Below, in pieces: positions 7,532 through 17,673 of a DNA stretch of 64,000 nucleotides. Origin of the DNA: Methylocystis rosea (GTDB taxonomy: Bacteria; Pseudomonadota; Alphaproteobacteria; Rhizobiales; Beijerinckiaceae); contig NZ_CP034086.1 of assembly GCF_003855495.1 (NCBI RefSeq), positions 3,075,501-3,139,500 on the forward strand. Reading direction: 5' to 3'. The notes beneath the pieces were generated by a model, which saw only the letters and a program-made list of their open reading frames with translations, was not told the origin of the DNA and searched no databases. Position numbers and translations under genes: made by a program. Within the stretch, counting starts at the first letter, position 1. Each line of letters opens with the position of its first letter.

Positions 7532-8572
7532 TTAGGCTTGGAGCGCCGCCGGGAGGAATTTCGCGATCGCCGCGAAAGCTGCGTCGGTCTCCTTCAATAT
7601 GCCCGGGAAGAAATAGAAGCCGTGCGGCATGGCCTCGCCAATGAAATGCGTGACCTCGACCCCCGCCGCCGTCAATCTGTCCGCAAAGGCGCGATTGTCG
7701 TCGACAAGCGGATCTGCGGTTCCGCTGACGAGCAGCGTTCGCGGGTAGCCGTTCAAATCGCCGAGCGCCGGGCTCGCCCAGGGATTTCGCCACTGCTCGA
7801 GCTTTGTGAGATAGGCGCCGCGCGCAAATCCCATGAAGGCGGCGTCGATCACAACGCCGGTCGGCGCCAGCCGCTCGAAGGAGGGAAATTCTTCGAAGTG
7901 AAAATCCGTGACCGGACATAAAAGCACGGCCGCGAGAATGGATATGCGTTCCTCGCGACCTCTTAGCGGCGCCGCCGCCGCGAGATTGCCTCCGGCGGAA
8001 TCGCCGCAGACCAATATGCGCGATGCGTCGCCGCCGATGTCCGCGCCTCTATCGCGCATCCAGCGCAAAACCGCCATGCAATCGTCGAGGCCGGCTGGGA
8101 AGGGCCATTCGGGCGCCCAGCGATAATTGACGCTGACCACGATGACGTTGTTTTCGGCGGCGATGCGGCTGGTGACATAGGCGGTGTCCTCGGATCGTCC
8201 GACGACAAAGCCGCCGCCATGCACGTACAGCATCAGCGGTTTCGGGCCGTCGCCGGGCGGCGCATAACATTCGCAGCGGATCGGCCCCGCGTCCGAAGGA
8301 ACGGCGAGCGTCGAAACCGAGACCTGCGGATAGAGCTGCGCGGCGCCCGGCGGCAGTTCCGCCGGGTCGATCGCCAGCCCCTCGCCTCTGTAGCAGGCGC
8401 GCACAGGCGCCATCATCATGTCTCGCATCGCGACGGGCGCGCGCAGTTTCGACAGCAATCGATAGAAGGGCGCGGCTGGATCATCTTCAAAGACGCGGAC
8501 GACTCCCGGTCCGTCCGCGCGCGCGTCGACAAAGTCGGACGGCGCGGCGCCGCGATTGTCAATGTCCCCCAT
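7532..8572 (-). CDS. Alpha/beta hydrolase, hormone-sensitive lipase (HSL) family esterase
   Basis: A 346-residue cytoplasmic carboxylesterase-like protein. The HSL oxyanion motif HGGGF is present, as is the nucleophile elbow GDSAGG. The Asp region is TADPLVDD and the catalytic His is in PHGFYFFPG, so the full triad is visible. The family hydrolyses short-chain acyl esters; the substrate is unknown. The start ATG at 8572 (MGDIDNRG) is chosen because the extra upstream residues are Arg/Pro-rich and unlike an esterase N-terminus, and a GGAGCAGGG stretch precedes the ATG. It has no operon partner. Confidence 0.9.
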   Translation of the reverse strand: MGDIDNRGAAPSDFVDARADGPGVVRVFEDDPAAPFYRLLSKLRAPVAMRDMMMAPVRACYRGEGLAIDPAELPPGAAQLYPQVSVSTLAVPSDAGPIRCECYAPPGDGPKPLMLYVHGGGFVVGRSEDTAYVTSRIAAENNVIVVSVNYRWAPEWPFPAGLDDCMAVLRWMRDRGADIGGDASRILVCGDSAGGNLAAAAPLRGREERISILAAVLLCPVTDFHFEEFPSFERLAPTGVVIDAAFMGFARGAYLTKLEQWRNPWASPALGDLNGYPRTLLVSGTADPLVDDNRAFADRLTAAGVEVTHFIGEAMPHGFYFFPGILKETDAAFAAIAKFLPAALQA

Positions 8573-8768
8573 TATCCCTGCTCCAAATCTTTGCGGCTTC
8601 GGGAATATCCTGCATCCACGACATTGTGAAAGACGCGGCCAACGCCGACCGTCGGCCTGAGCGCGATTTTCCAAGAACCGATGCGATCTCTGACGAAGCG
8701 CGCGGCAAATTGACAGGACGCAGCCGCGAGAACAATATCATCGCCTACCGTCTGCGGGGGCGAGTTCC

Positions 8769-9095
8769 ATGACTGACAATGACGACGGCGCCGACCGTCG
8801 GCTTTCGCGCCGAGCTCTCTTGCTCGGCGCTTTCACGCTGCCTCTTGTCATTGTGGAGCCGGAGCCGGCGTCCGCGCAGCTGGGTCTCATTGGCGCGATG
8901 CTCGGAGGGTTTCGCTTCCGATTTCACCGCCGACATTCTGGCGGCTACCATCATTATCATGCGCGCCGCCATTACGCGCGTCATCGCGGACGCGTACGTG
9001 TCGCGAACCGTCGCCGTCATGGCGGCGGGGGCGGGGGTGGCGATGGAGGCGGCGGTTCTGGCGGCGGCGGACAGTTCAGCAAAGGCGGACTTTAA
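8769..9095 (+). CDS. Exported His/Arg- and Gly-rich small protein with twin-arginine-like signal
   Basis: A 108-residue protein. The N-terminus has RRLSRRALLLGAFTLPLVIV, a twin-arginine-like signal followed by an ASA-Q cleavage-like site near residue 36. The mature part is unusual. A His/Arg-rich stretch (HRRHSGGYHHYHARRHYARHRGR) is followed by an almost pure Gly tract with a few Ser/Asp and the end GGQFSKGGL. Clustered histidines suggest metal binding, but this is inference. The last 4 bp overlap the 3' end of the convergent kinase gene. No family recognised; the Gly-rich tail may be repeat-expanded. Confidence 0.65.
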   Translation: MTDNDDGADRRLSRRALLLGAFTLPLVIVEPEPASAQLGLIGAMLGGFRFRFHRRHSGGYHHYHARRHYARHRGRVRVANRRRHGGGGGGGDGGGGSGGGGQFSKGGL

Positions 9096-10801
9096 CGCCG
9101 GCCGCGTCGCCGCTTGAGTCTCTGCAAGGCTTCCGCGGCGTCGGGGACGTCCTGCAAACTCGCCTTGTAATAGAGTTCTTCGGCCTTGCTGCGACTAACG
9201 TCCAGTCCTGCCAGGCCCTTCTCATAGGCTTCGCCGAGCCAATATTGCGCTCTGCCGTTGTTTTGCGTTTCTGCCTGCTCAAACCAACGCACCGCTTCGG
9301 TCGGGTCTTGCCTGCCGTCGGGCGTCATGCCGTCCTTGTACATGACGCCGAGCGACGCCTGCGCGTCGGCATAGCCCTGCATGGCGGATTTTTTGAACCA
9401 GTTGAAGGCCTCCGAGAAATTCTGCCGGCCCGGCGCCTTGGCGTAGAGAGTGGCGAGGTAATACTGCGCCTCCTTGTCGCCGGACTCCGCCAGTTTTTGC
9501 GCAAGAGGGAAGGCGACGTCCCATCGTCCGCGATCCTTCATCGCCGCGCGCAGCTCGGAAATCGAAGCGCTCGAGTTTGAAGAGGATGGCTGGCGCCAAT
9601 TGCAGCCCAAAGGATCGTTCCGCGTCGCGAACTGCGAATTGCAGTCGCCGCTCCGAGCGATCGGCGCATCATTGACTTTGCTGATGGGGCGGTGGTCGCC
9701 GTCGCCTGGATCGATTCGGCTCTGGCGTTCGTCCCGTGCTGGCGACGACGGCTCGATCAGCGCGAGAAAAGCCAAGGTGGCGAGCGCCGCTGCCGCGATG
9801 CCGAGGGAAGCGCCTTGCGCCGCAGGATGCAGCCGCTTGAAGCGGCGCACGAGCGTCGCGCTGCGACTTTTCGCAAGGGCGATAAGCTTCGTCGACATGC
9901 GCTCAGGCGTCGGCACGTCGCGCTCGGCCGTCGAATCCTGGACGAGATGTCCCGCGCTTCGAATAATGCTCGAGGCGTCGATGCGCAGGGCCGTGGCGCC
10001 GAGCGCGTCGCTGAAGGCGCGCATATTCGGGAAGCGTTGCTCCGGACGTTTCGACAGCGCCGTCATGATCGCCGATTCAATTTCCGGCGTGACGCCCGAT
10101 ATGCGCGGCACGAGCGGCGGCGCCTCGGCGTGGATCTGCGCCTGAGTGAGATCATATTCGGTCGCGCCGGAAAAGGGCGGCGCGCCGGCAAGCATCTCGT
10201 AAAGCACGACGGCCAACGAATAGAGATCGCTCCTCTCGTCGCCTTCGCCGCCGCGGCACTGCTCGGGCGACATGTAAAGCGGCGTGCCGACCGCCGTGCC
10301 GGCGCGCGTCAGACGCACGCTGCCGCGCACCCGCGCGATGCCGAAATCCATGATTTTGATTCGGCCGTCGTCCGCGACCATGAGGTTCGACGGCTTAATG
10401 TCGCGATGAATGACGCCCATCTGATGCGCATAGGCGAGTCCGTCCGCCGCCTGCGCGATGATGGCGAGACTTTCCTTGACGCCGAGCGGCTTGCCGCGCT
10501 CCCTCAAGATCTCGTCGAGCGGCCGGCCGTTTACGAGCTCCATGACCATGTAGAGGTCGCTGCCTTGCAGCACCGGCGAATAGAGCGTCGTGATGTTGGG
10601 GTGGTTGAGTTTAGCGAGACTCGTCGCTTCGGCGCGGAATCGTCCGACGAAGTCGGGGTCCTGCGTGAGCTCCGCGCGCAGGGATTTGATCGCGACTTCG
10701 CGCTCGAGGAAGGTGTCGAGCGCGGCGTGCACCTTGCCCATCGCGCCGACGCCGAGCAGCTTGACGATGCGATAATGTCCGATCATTTGCGGGTCGGTCA
10801 T
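9092..10801 (-). CDS. Membrane Ser/Thr protein kinase with extracytoplasmic Sel1 repeats
   Basis: A 569-residue protein. Residues about 8-270 are a Hanks-type kinase: glycine loop GVGAMGKV (17-24), VAIK Lys39, HRDIKPSN with catalytic Asp134, DFG 152-154, and the activation-segment end GTPLYMSPE. It looks fully active. A single membrane helix lies at about 330-350. The remainder carries Sel1-type repeats (about 435-545, such as AQYYLATLYAKAPG, AQASLGVMYKDGM and AQYWLGEAYEKG), probably periplasmic and for protein contacts. It is the last gene of a three-gene operon, 3 bp after a PP2C phosphatase, which is its likely opposing enzyme. GGAGGG inside the phosphatase end serves as ribosome-binding site. 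Signal and substrates are unknown. Confidence 0.95.
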   Translation of the reverse strand: MTDPQMIGHYRIVKLLGVGAMGKVHAALDTFLEREVAIKSLRAELTQDPDFVGRFRAEATSLAKLNHPNITTLYSPVLQGSDLYMVMELVNGRPLDEILRERGKPLGVKESLAIIAQAADGLAYAHQMGVIHRDIKPSNLMVADDGRIKIMDFGIARVRGSVRLTRAGTAVGTPLYMSPEQCRGGEGDERSDLYSLAVVLYEMLAGAPPFSGATEYDLTQAQIHAEAPPLVPRISGVTPEIESAIMTALSKRPEQRFPNMRAFSDALGATALRIDASSIIRSAGHLVQDSTAERDVPTPERMSTKLIALAKSRSATLVRRFKRLHPAAQGASLGIAAAALATLAFLALIEPSSPARDERQSRIDPGDGDHRPISKVNDAPIARSGDCNSQFATRNDPLGCNWRQPSSSNSSASISELRAAMKDRGRWDVAFPLAQKLAESGDKEAQYYLATLYAKAPGRQNFSEAFNWFKKSAMQGYADAQASLGVMYKDGMTPDGRQDPTEAVRWFEQAETQNNGRAQYWLGEAYEKGLAGLDVSRSKAEELYYKASLQDVPDAAEALQRLKRRRGRR

Positions 10802-10804
10802 GGC

Positions 10805-11683
10805 TCAACCCTCCGCGACGGCGTCGATCTTCGCCGTCAGGGCGCCCGTCGACGGGTCGGCGATGTTAATCCGTTTCGTCGCCGCTTGATCGACCATCCG
10901 ACCGGCGGCGTCGGTCTCCGCCACGAAGACGCCCACCGAAATATTGTCGTGTCCGCCGCCGCGGCGCGCGGCTTCGATCAATAGCCGGCAGGCCTCCGGC
11001 GGCGGGTTTTTTGAGACCACTTCGGCGATCCTTGCGTCGGAGACGAGATTGGTTAAGCCGTCGGAGCACAAGATCACGATGTCGCCCTGTCGCAGCGGCA
11101 GGCCTTCCGTCCAGATTGTCGGCTCGACGTCGAGACGCGTGCCGAGCGCCTGCAGAATGACATTGCTTCCGGAGCCTTTGCCTGCGTCCTCCGGCGCCAT
11201 GACGCCGTCGCGCACCAATTGCGCGTGCAGCGTCTGATCGTCGGAAAGTTGGACAAGCTGGCCGTCGCGCATCATATAGGCGCGGCTGTCGCCGACATGC
11301 GCCAGCCACAGAAGACCGTCCCTGACGCCGAGCGCCGTGCAGGTCGTCCCCATGCCGGCGCAATCAGGATGTTTGGCGGCGTAGTCGAAGATCGCCCGAT
11401 TGGCGGCGTCAAAAGCGGCCCGCAGCGCCTCGGAAGGGCTCTTGTCGAGCGAATAATAGACGCGCCGCACGACTTCGAGCGCGAGCGCGCTCGCAACTTC
11501 GCCGGCGGCGTGGCCGCCCATGCCGTCGGCGACAAGCGCCAGCGCGCCGAAGTCGCGCGCCTCCGAAGGGCCGGCGCTTGCGATGAAGGCGACGGAGTCT
11601 TCGTTGAGCTGCCTGACGCATCCGACATCCGTGCGGATGGCGCCTGCGATGCGCAACGGGTCTTCTGGCCGGTTCGCCGTCAT
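10805..11683 (-). CDS. PP2C-family Ser/Thr protein phosphatase
   Basis: A 292-residue soluble PPM-type phosphatase. All metal-binding motifs are seen: RQLNEDS near residue 24, LVADGMGGHAAGEV, MGTTC, LAHVGDSRAYM, LCSDGLTNLV and GGHDNISV. These bind two or three Mn/Mg ions and hydrolyse phospho-Ser/Thr. It lies between the FHA-protease gene (18 bp upstream) and the kinase gene (3 bp downstream), so it most likely reverses the kinase's action. A C-terminal tail of about 45 residues after the last motif is not part of the core. The start ATG at 11683 is the only one before the conserved region. Confidence 0.96.
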   Translation of the reverse strand: MTANRPEDPLRIAGAIRTDVGCVRQLNEDSVAFIASAGPSEARDFGALALVADGMGGHAAGEVASALALEVVRRVYYSLDKSPSEALRAAFDAANRAIFDYAAKHPDCAGMGTTCTALGVRDGLLWLAHVGDSRAYMMRDGQLVQLSDDQTLHAQLVRDGVMAPEDAGKGSGSNVILQALGTRLDVEPTIWTEGLPLRQGDIVILCSDGLTNLVSDARIAEVVSKNPPPEACRLLIEAARRGGGHDNISVGVFVAETDAAGRMVDQAATKRINIADPSTGALTAKIDAVAEG

Positions 11684-11701
11684 GGGAGGACGGACCCTTT
11701 G

Positions 11702-13534
11702 CTATTCGCGCTGCGCCTGGGTGAGTTCGGCGCCATATTTGATCGGAACCGCCATGGTCGCTTTTGTGTCGCCAACATTGCGACTGTAGGTGAACAGACC
11801 AATGACCTTGCCGGAGGAGTTGAACACCGGCCCGCCGCTGTTGCCTGATCCGGTGGCGACGACGCTGAGCTGGTAAACGTCGCCCATGTCGCTGGCGAAG
11901 GTGCCGCCCTCCGTCGACTTCACGCCGCTCGCGGTCTTCGACACGATGCCTTCGGTGACGGTCGCCTCGGTGATCTTTTCGAGCTGGCTGCGAATGCGGC
12001 CGCGCTCTTCGGTTTGCCGCAGCACGAAATTCTCGACCGAGACGGCGGGATAGCCGAGCACGGTGATGTTCTCGCCGATCTCGACGGGAGCGTTGGGCGC
12101 CATCTCCACCCTGGTCAAGGTCTGGGGCGAATCGATCTTGACGAGCGCCGCGTCGGCGTCAGCCGACGTCCTCACGAGACTGGCGTTCACGCCCAAACGG
12201 CTGCCGTGAAACTTGACCTCGAGAACTTCGTTGCGGCCGACGAAAGACGCCTTGTTGTTGGAATTTGGATCCGGGGTGTTGCCCGTGAGCGCCGTCGTTG
12301 GATCGTCGGTCTTGAAAATGTAGCCGCCGGATTCAGGAATCCAATGAAACACGTCGGCATAGGCCGAATCATAGAGATCGATGAGCTTCGGCTCCTTGAT
12401 TTTGGCTTTGCGCTTCTTTCCCGATGAGACGACGACGTAATCGTAGAGGATGCCGTCCCTGCCGCCTTCGGCGCCATAGGCGACCTGCCAGCCGGCGGCG
12501 ACATGCTTGTTGGTGAGAATGTAGCCCTGCTCGCTGATGACGAAGCCGCTGCCGGTGCCGCCGCCGCCGACCATGAGATTGGTGATGTGATCGTCTTCAA
12601 GGGTCAGCCAGCGCACGACGCCGAGATTGTTCGGCAGCTGCACATAGGCGGGATAGCGCCGGCCTTTATAGTCGATCGTCTTGTGCTGGATGGGCCTTCC
12701 GGTCTGCTTATCATACAGCCGCCACATCATGCCGACTTGGACAGTCGCTTTCGCGTACTTGTCATAAATCTCGCGCGGCTTCATGCCGATCTTGAGGTTG
12801 ACGTCGCCGGGGATACGCGACAGCCTTTCATCCGTCTCGGTTTGAGCGAGCTTGTCTTCCGCGTCTCTTCGCTCGAGTTCGCGATGCTGAGCCCAGTAGA
12901 GCGCCGCGCCGCCGAGTACGAAGAAGGCGACCACCGCGGCGATCGCGCCGGTCATGTTTCGATTGGCCTTGCCGCGTTCTTCTCCGATGAGCCGCTGCAC
13001 AGTTTCGTGGCCGATTCCGACCTTCTTCGGCGCTCCGCCGTCGGCGTTCGCTCCTGCCGCCGTGCTGGCGCCGGTCGCGGCGGCGTTCACAGCCGTCGAG
13101 GCGGCGGCTTCTGCGGTCTTGATGACGCGGGTCGCAGCGGTGTCTGAGACGCCGATCACTTTCGTTCTGGCGGCGAAACTTGCGGGCCGCGGCTGCACGT
13201 CGAAGGTGAACTTCGGACCTTTGGCGCCAAGTTCGATCGTGTCTTCGGGAAGAAGTTCGACCTCGCCGTTCACCCGCTCGCCATTGAGAAAGGTGCCATT
13301 GCTGCTGCCGGCGTCCGAGAGCTTGAAGGAGATATTGTCGCCTTCGCCCATGATGCGGATGAGCGCATGTTTGCGGCTGACGACGCTGTCGCCGACAGGA
13401 TCGAAAGCGATCTTCGACGTGGGATCGCGGCCGATAGTGAATTCGCGCGAGTCGCCGACGGGCAGCTGTTCGATCTGATTGGCTTTGGAGCCCGACAGAT
13501 GTCGTATGATGATACGCTCGATTGGAGTCGTCAT
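11702..13534 (-). CDS. FHA-domain transmembrane trypsin-like serine protease
   Basis: A 610-residue protein. Residues about 25-115 form a forkhead-associated domain with FTIGRDP, VVSRKHALI and GSSNGTFLNG, which binds phosphothreonine peptides. An Ala/Thr-rich linker leads to one membrane helix at about 194-214. The C-terminal part is a DegP/trypsin-like protease: GTGSGFVIS then TNKHVAAG (His344), ADAALVKID (Asp461) and GSGNSGGPVF (Ser566), a complete triad. The FHA domain should be cytoplasmic and the protease periplasmic. It heads an operon with a phosphatase and a kinase, so phosphorylation may recruit or control it. The start at 13534 has an AGGGGG ribosome-binding site; the extension upstream would cover the promoter. 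Confidence 0.95.
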   Translation of the reverse strand: MTTPIERIIIRHLSGSKANQIEQLPVGDSREFTIGRDPTSKIAFDPVGDSVVSRKHALIRIMGEGDNISFKLSDAGSSNGTFLNGERVNGEVELLPEDTIELGAKGPKFTFDVQPRPASFAARTKVIGVSDTAATRVIKTAEAAASTAVNAAATGASTAAGANADGGAPKKVGIGHETVQRLIGEERGKANRNMTGAIAAVVAFFVLGGAALYWAQHRELERRDAEDKLAQTETDERLSRIPGDVNLKIGMKPREIYDKYAKATVQVGMMWRLYDKQTGRPIQHKTIDYKGRRYPAYVQLPNNLGVVRWLTLEDDHITNLMVGGGGTGSGFVISEQGYILTNKHVAAGWQVAYGAEGGRDGILYDYVVVSSGKKRKAKIKEPKLIDLYDSAYADVFHWIPESGGYIFKTDDPTTALTGNTPDPNSNNKASFVGRNEVLEVKFHGSRLGVNASLVRTSADADAALVKIDSPQTLTRVEMAPNAPVEIGENITVLGYPAVSVENFVLRQTEERGRIRSQLEKITEATVTEGIVSKTASGVKSTEGGTFASDMGDVYQLSVVATGSGNSGGPVFNSSGKVIGLFTYSRNVGDTKATMAVPIKYGAELTQAQRE

Positions 13535-14000
13535 TACTGCCCCCTGCGCCAAAAGCGCGCTCGTCTTCGCCCGTTTGAAAAAAACGCGAATTGCCCCAAT
13601 TTCGAGGATAGACCCGACTTTCCTCGGGAGGCAAGGCCGCTTGGCCATGGCTACGGCAGGCGCGCGCGCGCGTTTCCTTTGCGGCGGCGATCAAGCGGCT
13701 CAGACGATGGGCGAGCGCTGTGCTATTTCTTCAAAGATATCTTGATGGTAGTCGCACGCGTGTCGACCCGCACGGACACTGTCCGTTGCACGATCGCGTT
13801 CTTTCACTGATTGAATATATTTGCGGCGACGGAGGCGCGCGGCCCTCTCGTCAACAGCTTCACCGTCGTGCCGGCGTTATGCGTCACAAAACGTCACGGG
13901 TTGGCTGCGCGTCGAATTTTAAGGACGGCCGATTGGCGCCGCGAGCGGGATCGTCAAATCCGCTCGCGGCCGCCGTATGCGTCAGGCGTCGCCGCGCGGC
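13535..14000. other. Intergenic region between leuA 3' end and the FHA-protease operon
   Basis: About 465 bp with no supported gene. It should hold the promoter of the FHA-protease/phosphatase/kinase operon near 13535-13700. Near the leuA end it holds a strong hairpin. Open frames crossing it lack recognisable features. Confidence 0.6.
13938..13970 (-). terminator. leuA: Stem-loop downstream of leuA (possible terminator)
   Basis: An 11-bp perfect stem GCCGCGAGCGG / CCGCTCGCGGC encloses an 11-nt loop, 30 bp downstream of the leuA stop. No U-tract follows on the leuA strand, so termination may need Rho or the hairpin may act in mRNA stability. Confidence 0.45.
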
Positions 14001-15578
<1,578 letters not shown>

Positions 15579-15643
15579 CGGTTTTGAAATCCTGCTGTGC
15601 CGCGCCCGCTGAGGGGCTCTTGTCGTCTGACTGCATGACATGT

Positions 15644-15684
15644 CCCCTGAAGGCCTGGGCGCGAGCCCGTCGGGCGCTCAGGGG
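15644..15684 (-). promoter_or_regulatory. leuA: Leucine attenuator stem-loop upstream of leuA
   Basis: A 7-bp stem CCCCTGA / TCAGGGG, with further internal pairing, begins at the stop codon of the leucine leader peptide. A competing partner, CTCAGCGGGCG, lies downstream toward leuA (about 15605-15615). It can pair with CGCCCCTGAG across the leader stop, so two mutually exclusive folds are possible. This is the layout of ribosome-mediated attenuation. No clear U-tract was found, so the exact termination point is uncertain. Confidence 0.55.
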
Positions 15685-15758
15685 CGACTAAGAAGCAGCA
15701 GGCCGAAAAGCGGCAGGGAACGCGGCCGCGCGAATCCGTGTGCGCGCGCGGGCGTCAC
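15678..15758 (-). CDS. Leucine leader peptide (leuA attenuator)
   Basis: A 26-residue frame starting with GTG and ending SLPLFGLLLLSRP. It has four consecutive leucine codons (CTG CTG CTT CTT) plus two more nearby, seven codons or fewer before the stop. The stop codon lies inside the first arm of the attenuator stem. This is the usual plan for a leucine leader: ribosome stalling at low Leu-tRNA changes RNA folding and lets leuA be transcribed. No strong ribosome-binding site is seen, so the exact start is uncertain. Confidence 0.65.
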   Translation of the reverse strand: MTPARAHGFARPRSLPLFGLLLLSRP

Positions 15759-16002
15759 AGGGTCATTCGCAATGGCGGTTGCGTGGGGCAACGATCTCGT
15801 CCCGTTCCGGCGGCGTTAGCCGCAATCGTAGGAAGAATAGCGCAAGAAGGCCCCGCGCCGCAAGCGCCGCGTCGCCGCCCGGTATCTCGCGCCACTTGCG
15901 AGCGTCATAAAGTGAAACAGGCAATGACGCCAAACGCCTAAGCGTCCCGGCGAGGAGAATTTTTGCGGCTGAAACGCTTATGGCTCTTGCCGAAACGAAC
16001 CG

Positions 16003-16545
16003 ATGGGACCTAACATCAAAGGCATGGTCAAAACCGCATTCTCCATCCGTCATGCACGTCCCGGAGACGCAGAGCAGATCACGCGCGTTCACGACGCCTC
16101 GTGGCGCTACGCCTATCGCGGCGTCATACCCGGCGCCGAGCTTGAGCGGATGATCGCTCGCCGCGGTCCCAACTGGTGGCATTCGGCCATCGTGCGCGGC
16201 ACCGGTCTTCTCGTGCTCGACTTCGATGATGCTATCGTCGGCTACTCGACCTATGGGCGAAACCGCGTTCCGTCGATGCCGTATTCGGGTGAGATCTTTG
16301 AGATCTATTTGGCGCCTGAGCAGCAAGGGCTTGGCTTGGGTCGCCGGCTGTTCAACGCCACCCGGCGCGAACTCGCCGAGCACGGCTATCTCTCCACCAT
16401 CGTCTGGGCGCTCGCCGACAATGAGAAGGCGCTCGCCTTCTATCGCAGTCTCGGCGGCCAGACGGTTCGCCGCGCCGAGGAGCGCTTCGGCGCGGACATG
16501 CTGACGCGCGTCGCCTTCGGCTTCGTTTCCGCGCCGGTGCGGTAA
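16003..16545 (+). CDS. GNAT-family N-acetyltransferase
   Basis: A 180-residue protein. The GNAT fold is visible from FSIRHARPGDAEQITRVHDASWRYAYRG through EIFEIYLAPEQQGLGLGRRLF. The latter holds the acetyl-CoA-binding Q/RxxGxG/A signature (QQGLGLGRR), followed by ALADNEKALAFYRSLGG. It transfers an acetyl group from acetyl-CoA to an unknown amine. The start is at 16003 or at the internal ATG 16024; neither has a strong ribosome-binding site. It stands alone between leuA and ppa. Confidence 0.92.
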   Translation: MGPNIKGMVKTAFSIRHARPGDAEQITRVHDASWRYAYRGVIPGAELERMIARRGPNWWHSAIVRGTGLLVLDFDDAIVGYSTYGRNRVPSMPYSGEIFEIYLAPEQQGLGLGRRLFNATRRELAEHGYLSTIVWALADNEKALAFYRSLGGQTVRRAEERFGADMLTRVAFGFVSAPVR

Positions 16546-16698
16546 AGCAAATTTGGCGACATAAACGCGAAGCAATGTGAGGATACTGACCGCGCAGCGC
16601 CGCGATCCTCGCCAGGGCTGTTGCGCGAACCTCACTCGACAATCCAATACTGCGCCGGCCGTTCAGGCCGCGCCCTCGATCTCAATCGGAGCACTTGA

Positions 16699-17232
16699 AT
16701 GCGTCTCGACGCCATTCCCATCGGCGCGAACCCGCCGCACGAAGTCAATGTCATCGTCGAGGTGCCGCTTGGCGGCGAGCCGATCAAATATGAGCTCGAC
16801 AAGGCTTCCGGCACGCTCTTCGTCGATCGCTTCCTCTATACGGCGATGCGCTATCCCGGCAATTACGGCTTCATTCCGCATACGCTTTCCGATGATGGCG
16901 ATCCCTGCGACGTGCTCGTCGCCAACACCCGTCCCGTGGCGCCGGGCGCGGTTATCGCGGTCAGGCCGATCGGCGTGCTGCGCATGACGGATGAGGCTGG
17001 CGGCGACGAAAAGATCGTCGCCGTGCCGTCCGCGCGGCTCACGCAACGCTATGTCGACGTCGAGAATTACACCGACCTGCAGGAGATGACCTGGCGCCGG
17101 ATCGAGCATTTCTTCGTGCATTATAAGGATCTCGAGCCGGGCAAATGGGCCAAGATCGCGGGCTGGGGCGACGCCGCCGAGGCGCGCGCGCTGATCAGCG
17201 AGGCGATCGAACGCGCGCGAGCGGCGAAGTAA
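16699..17232 (+). CDS. ppa: Inorganic pyrophosphatase (family I)
   Basis: A 177-residue soluble enzyme hydrolysing pyrophosphate to two phosphates, which pulls biosynthetic reactions forward. The family-I signature is seen as [19 protein letters not shown], with the catalytic Asp cluster (DGDPCDVLV). [16 protein letters not shown] and YCNYGFIP-type strands (YPGNYGFIP) are also present. Length is normal for bacterial hexameric PPases. GGAG lies 8 nt upstream of the ATG. It is convergent with the DUF1636 gene, with a 2-bp gap between stops. Confidence 0.98.
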   Translation: MRLDAIPIGANPPHEVNVIVEVPLGGEPIKYELDKASGTLFVDRFLYTAMRYPGNYGFIPHTLSDDGDPCDVLVANTRPVAPGAVIAVRPIGVLRMTDEAGGDEKIVAVPSARLTQRYVDVENYTDLQEMTWRRIEHFFVHYKDLEPGKWAKIAGWGDAAEARALISEAIERARAAK

Positions 17233-17234
17233 CC

Positions 17235-17597
17235 CTAGCGAAGCGGCGGCGTGCGCGACACCACGCCCTTCTTGAAACACGCCGGCCTGTCCTTCCAGGC
17301 GACGATGCCATTGTCCGTCGCAGCGAAGCTTTGCGCCGAATCAATCAGCTCGTCGAGATGGACGCCGCCGTCGAGATCGCCGATCACATACGTCCATTTG
17401 CCGCCGCCGGCGAAGGCGACCGTCGCCGGGCGCTTGCACACTGCGAGGCACTCCACCGGTTCGACGGCGATATCGAGATTGCGCTCGTTCAGCCGCGTGC
17501 GCAGCGCCTCCAGCAAAAGCGCGCCGGGACGCATGTCGGCGTCGCCGCCGTCGCGGCATGAGACGCAAACAAAGACCGTGACGCCCGGCGCAGCCAT
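17235..17597 (-). CDS. DUF1636-family small metal-binding protein
   Basis: A 120-residue protein with VFVCVSCRD near the N-terminus and EPVECLAVCKRPATVAFAGGGKWTYVIGDL in the middle. These pairs of cysteines in a thioredoxin-like ferredoxin layout (C..C, then C...C) suit a [2Fe-2S] or similar metal site. DUF1636 members often occur with cobalamin or metal-uptake genes, but no such neighbours are here. GGAG precedes the ATG at 17597. Function is unknown; family naming is by motif recall. Confidence 0.8.
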   Translation of the reverse strand: MAAPGVTVFVCVSCRDGGDADMRPGALLLEALRTRLNERNLDIAVEPVECLAVCKRPATVAFAGGGKWTYVIGDLDGGVHLDELIDSAQSFAATDNGIVAWKDRPACFKKGVVSRTPPLR

Positions 17598-17673
17598 TTT
17601 TGGAACTCCTGTCTATGGACGCGCCTTCTCGGCCAAAGTCGCGCCAAAGACAAGTCGTGCCGGGGCGTAGCTT

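Noticed and set aside
9692-10984. A 430-codon plus-strand frame
   Set aside because: Antisense to the kinase gene, with no domain; a shadow frame.
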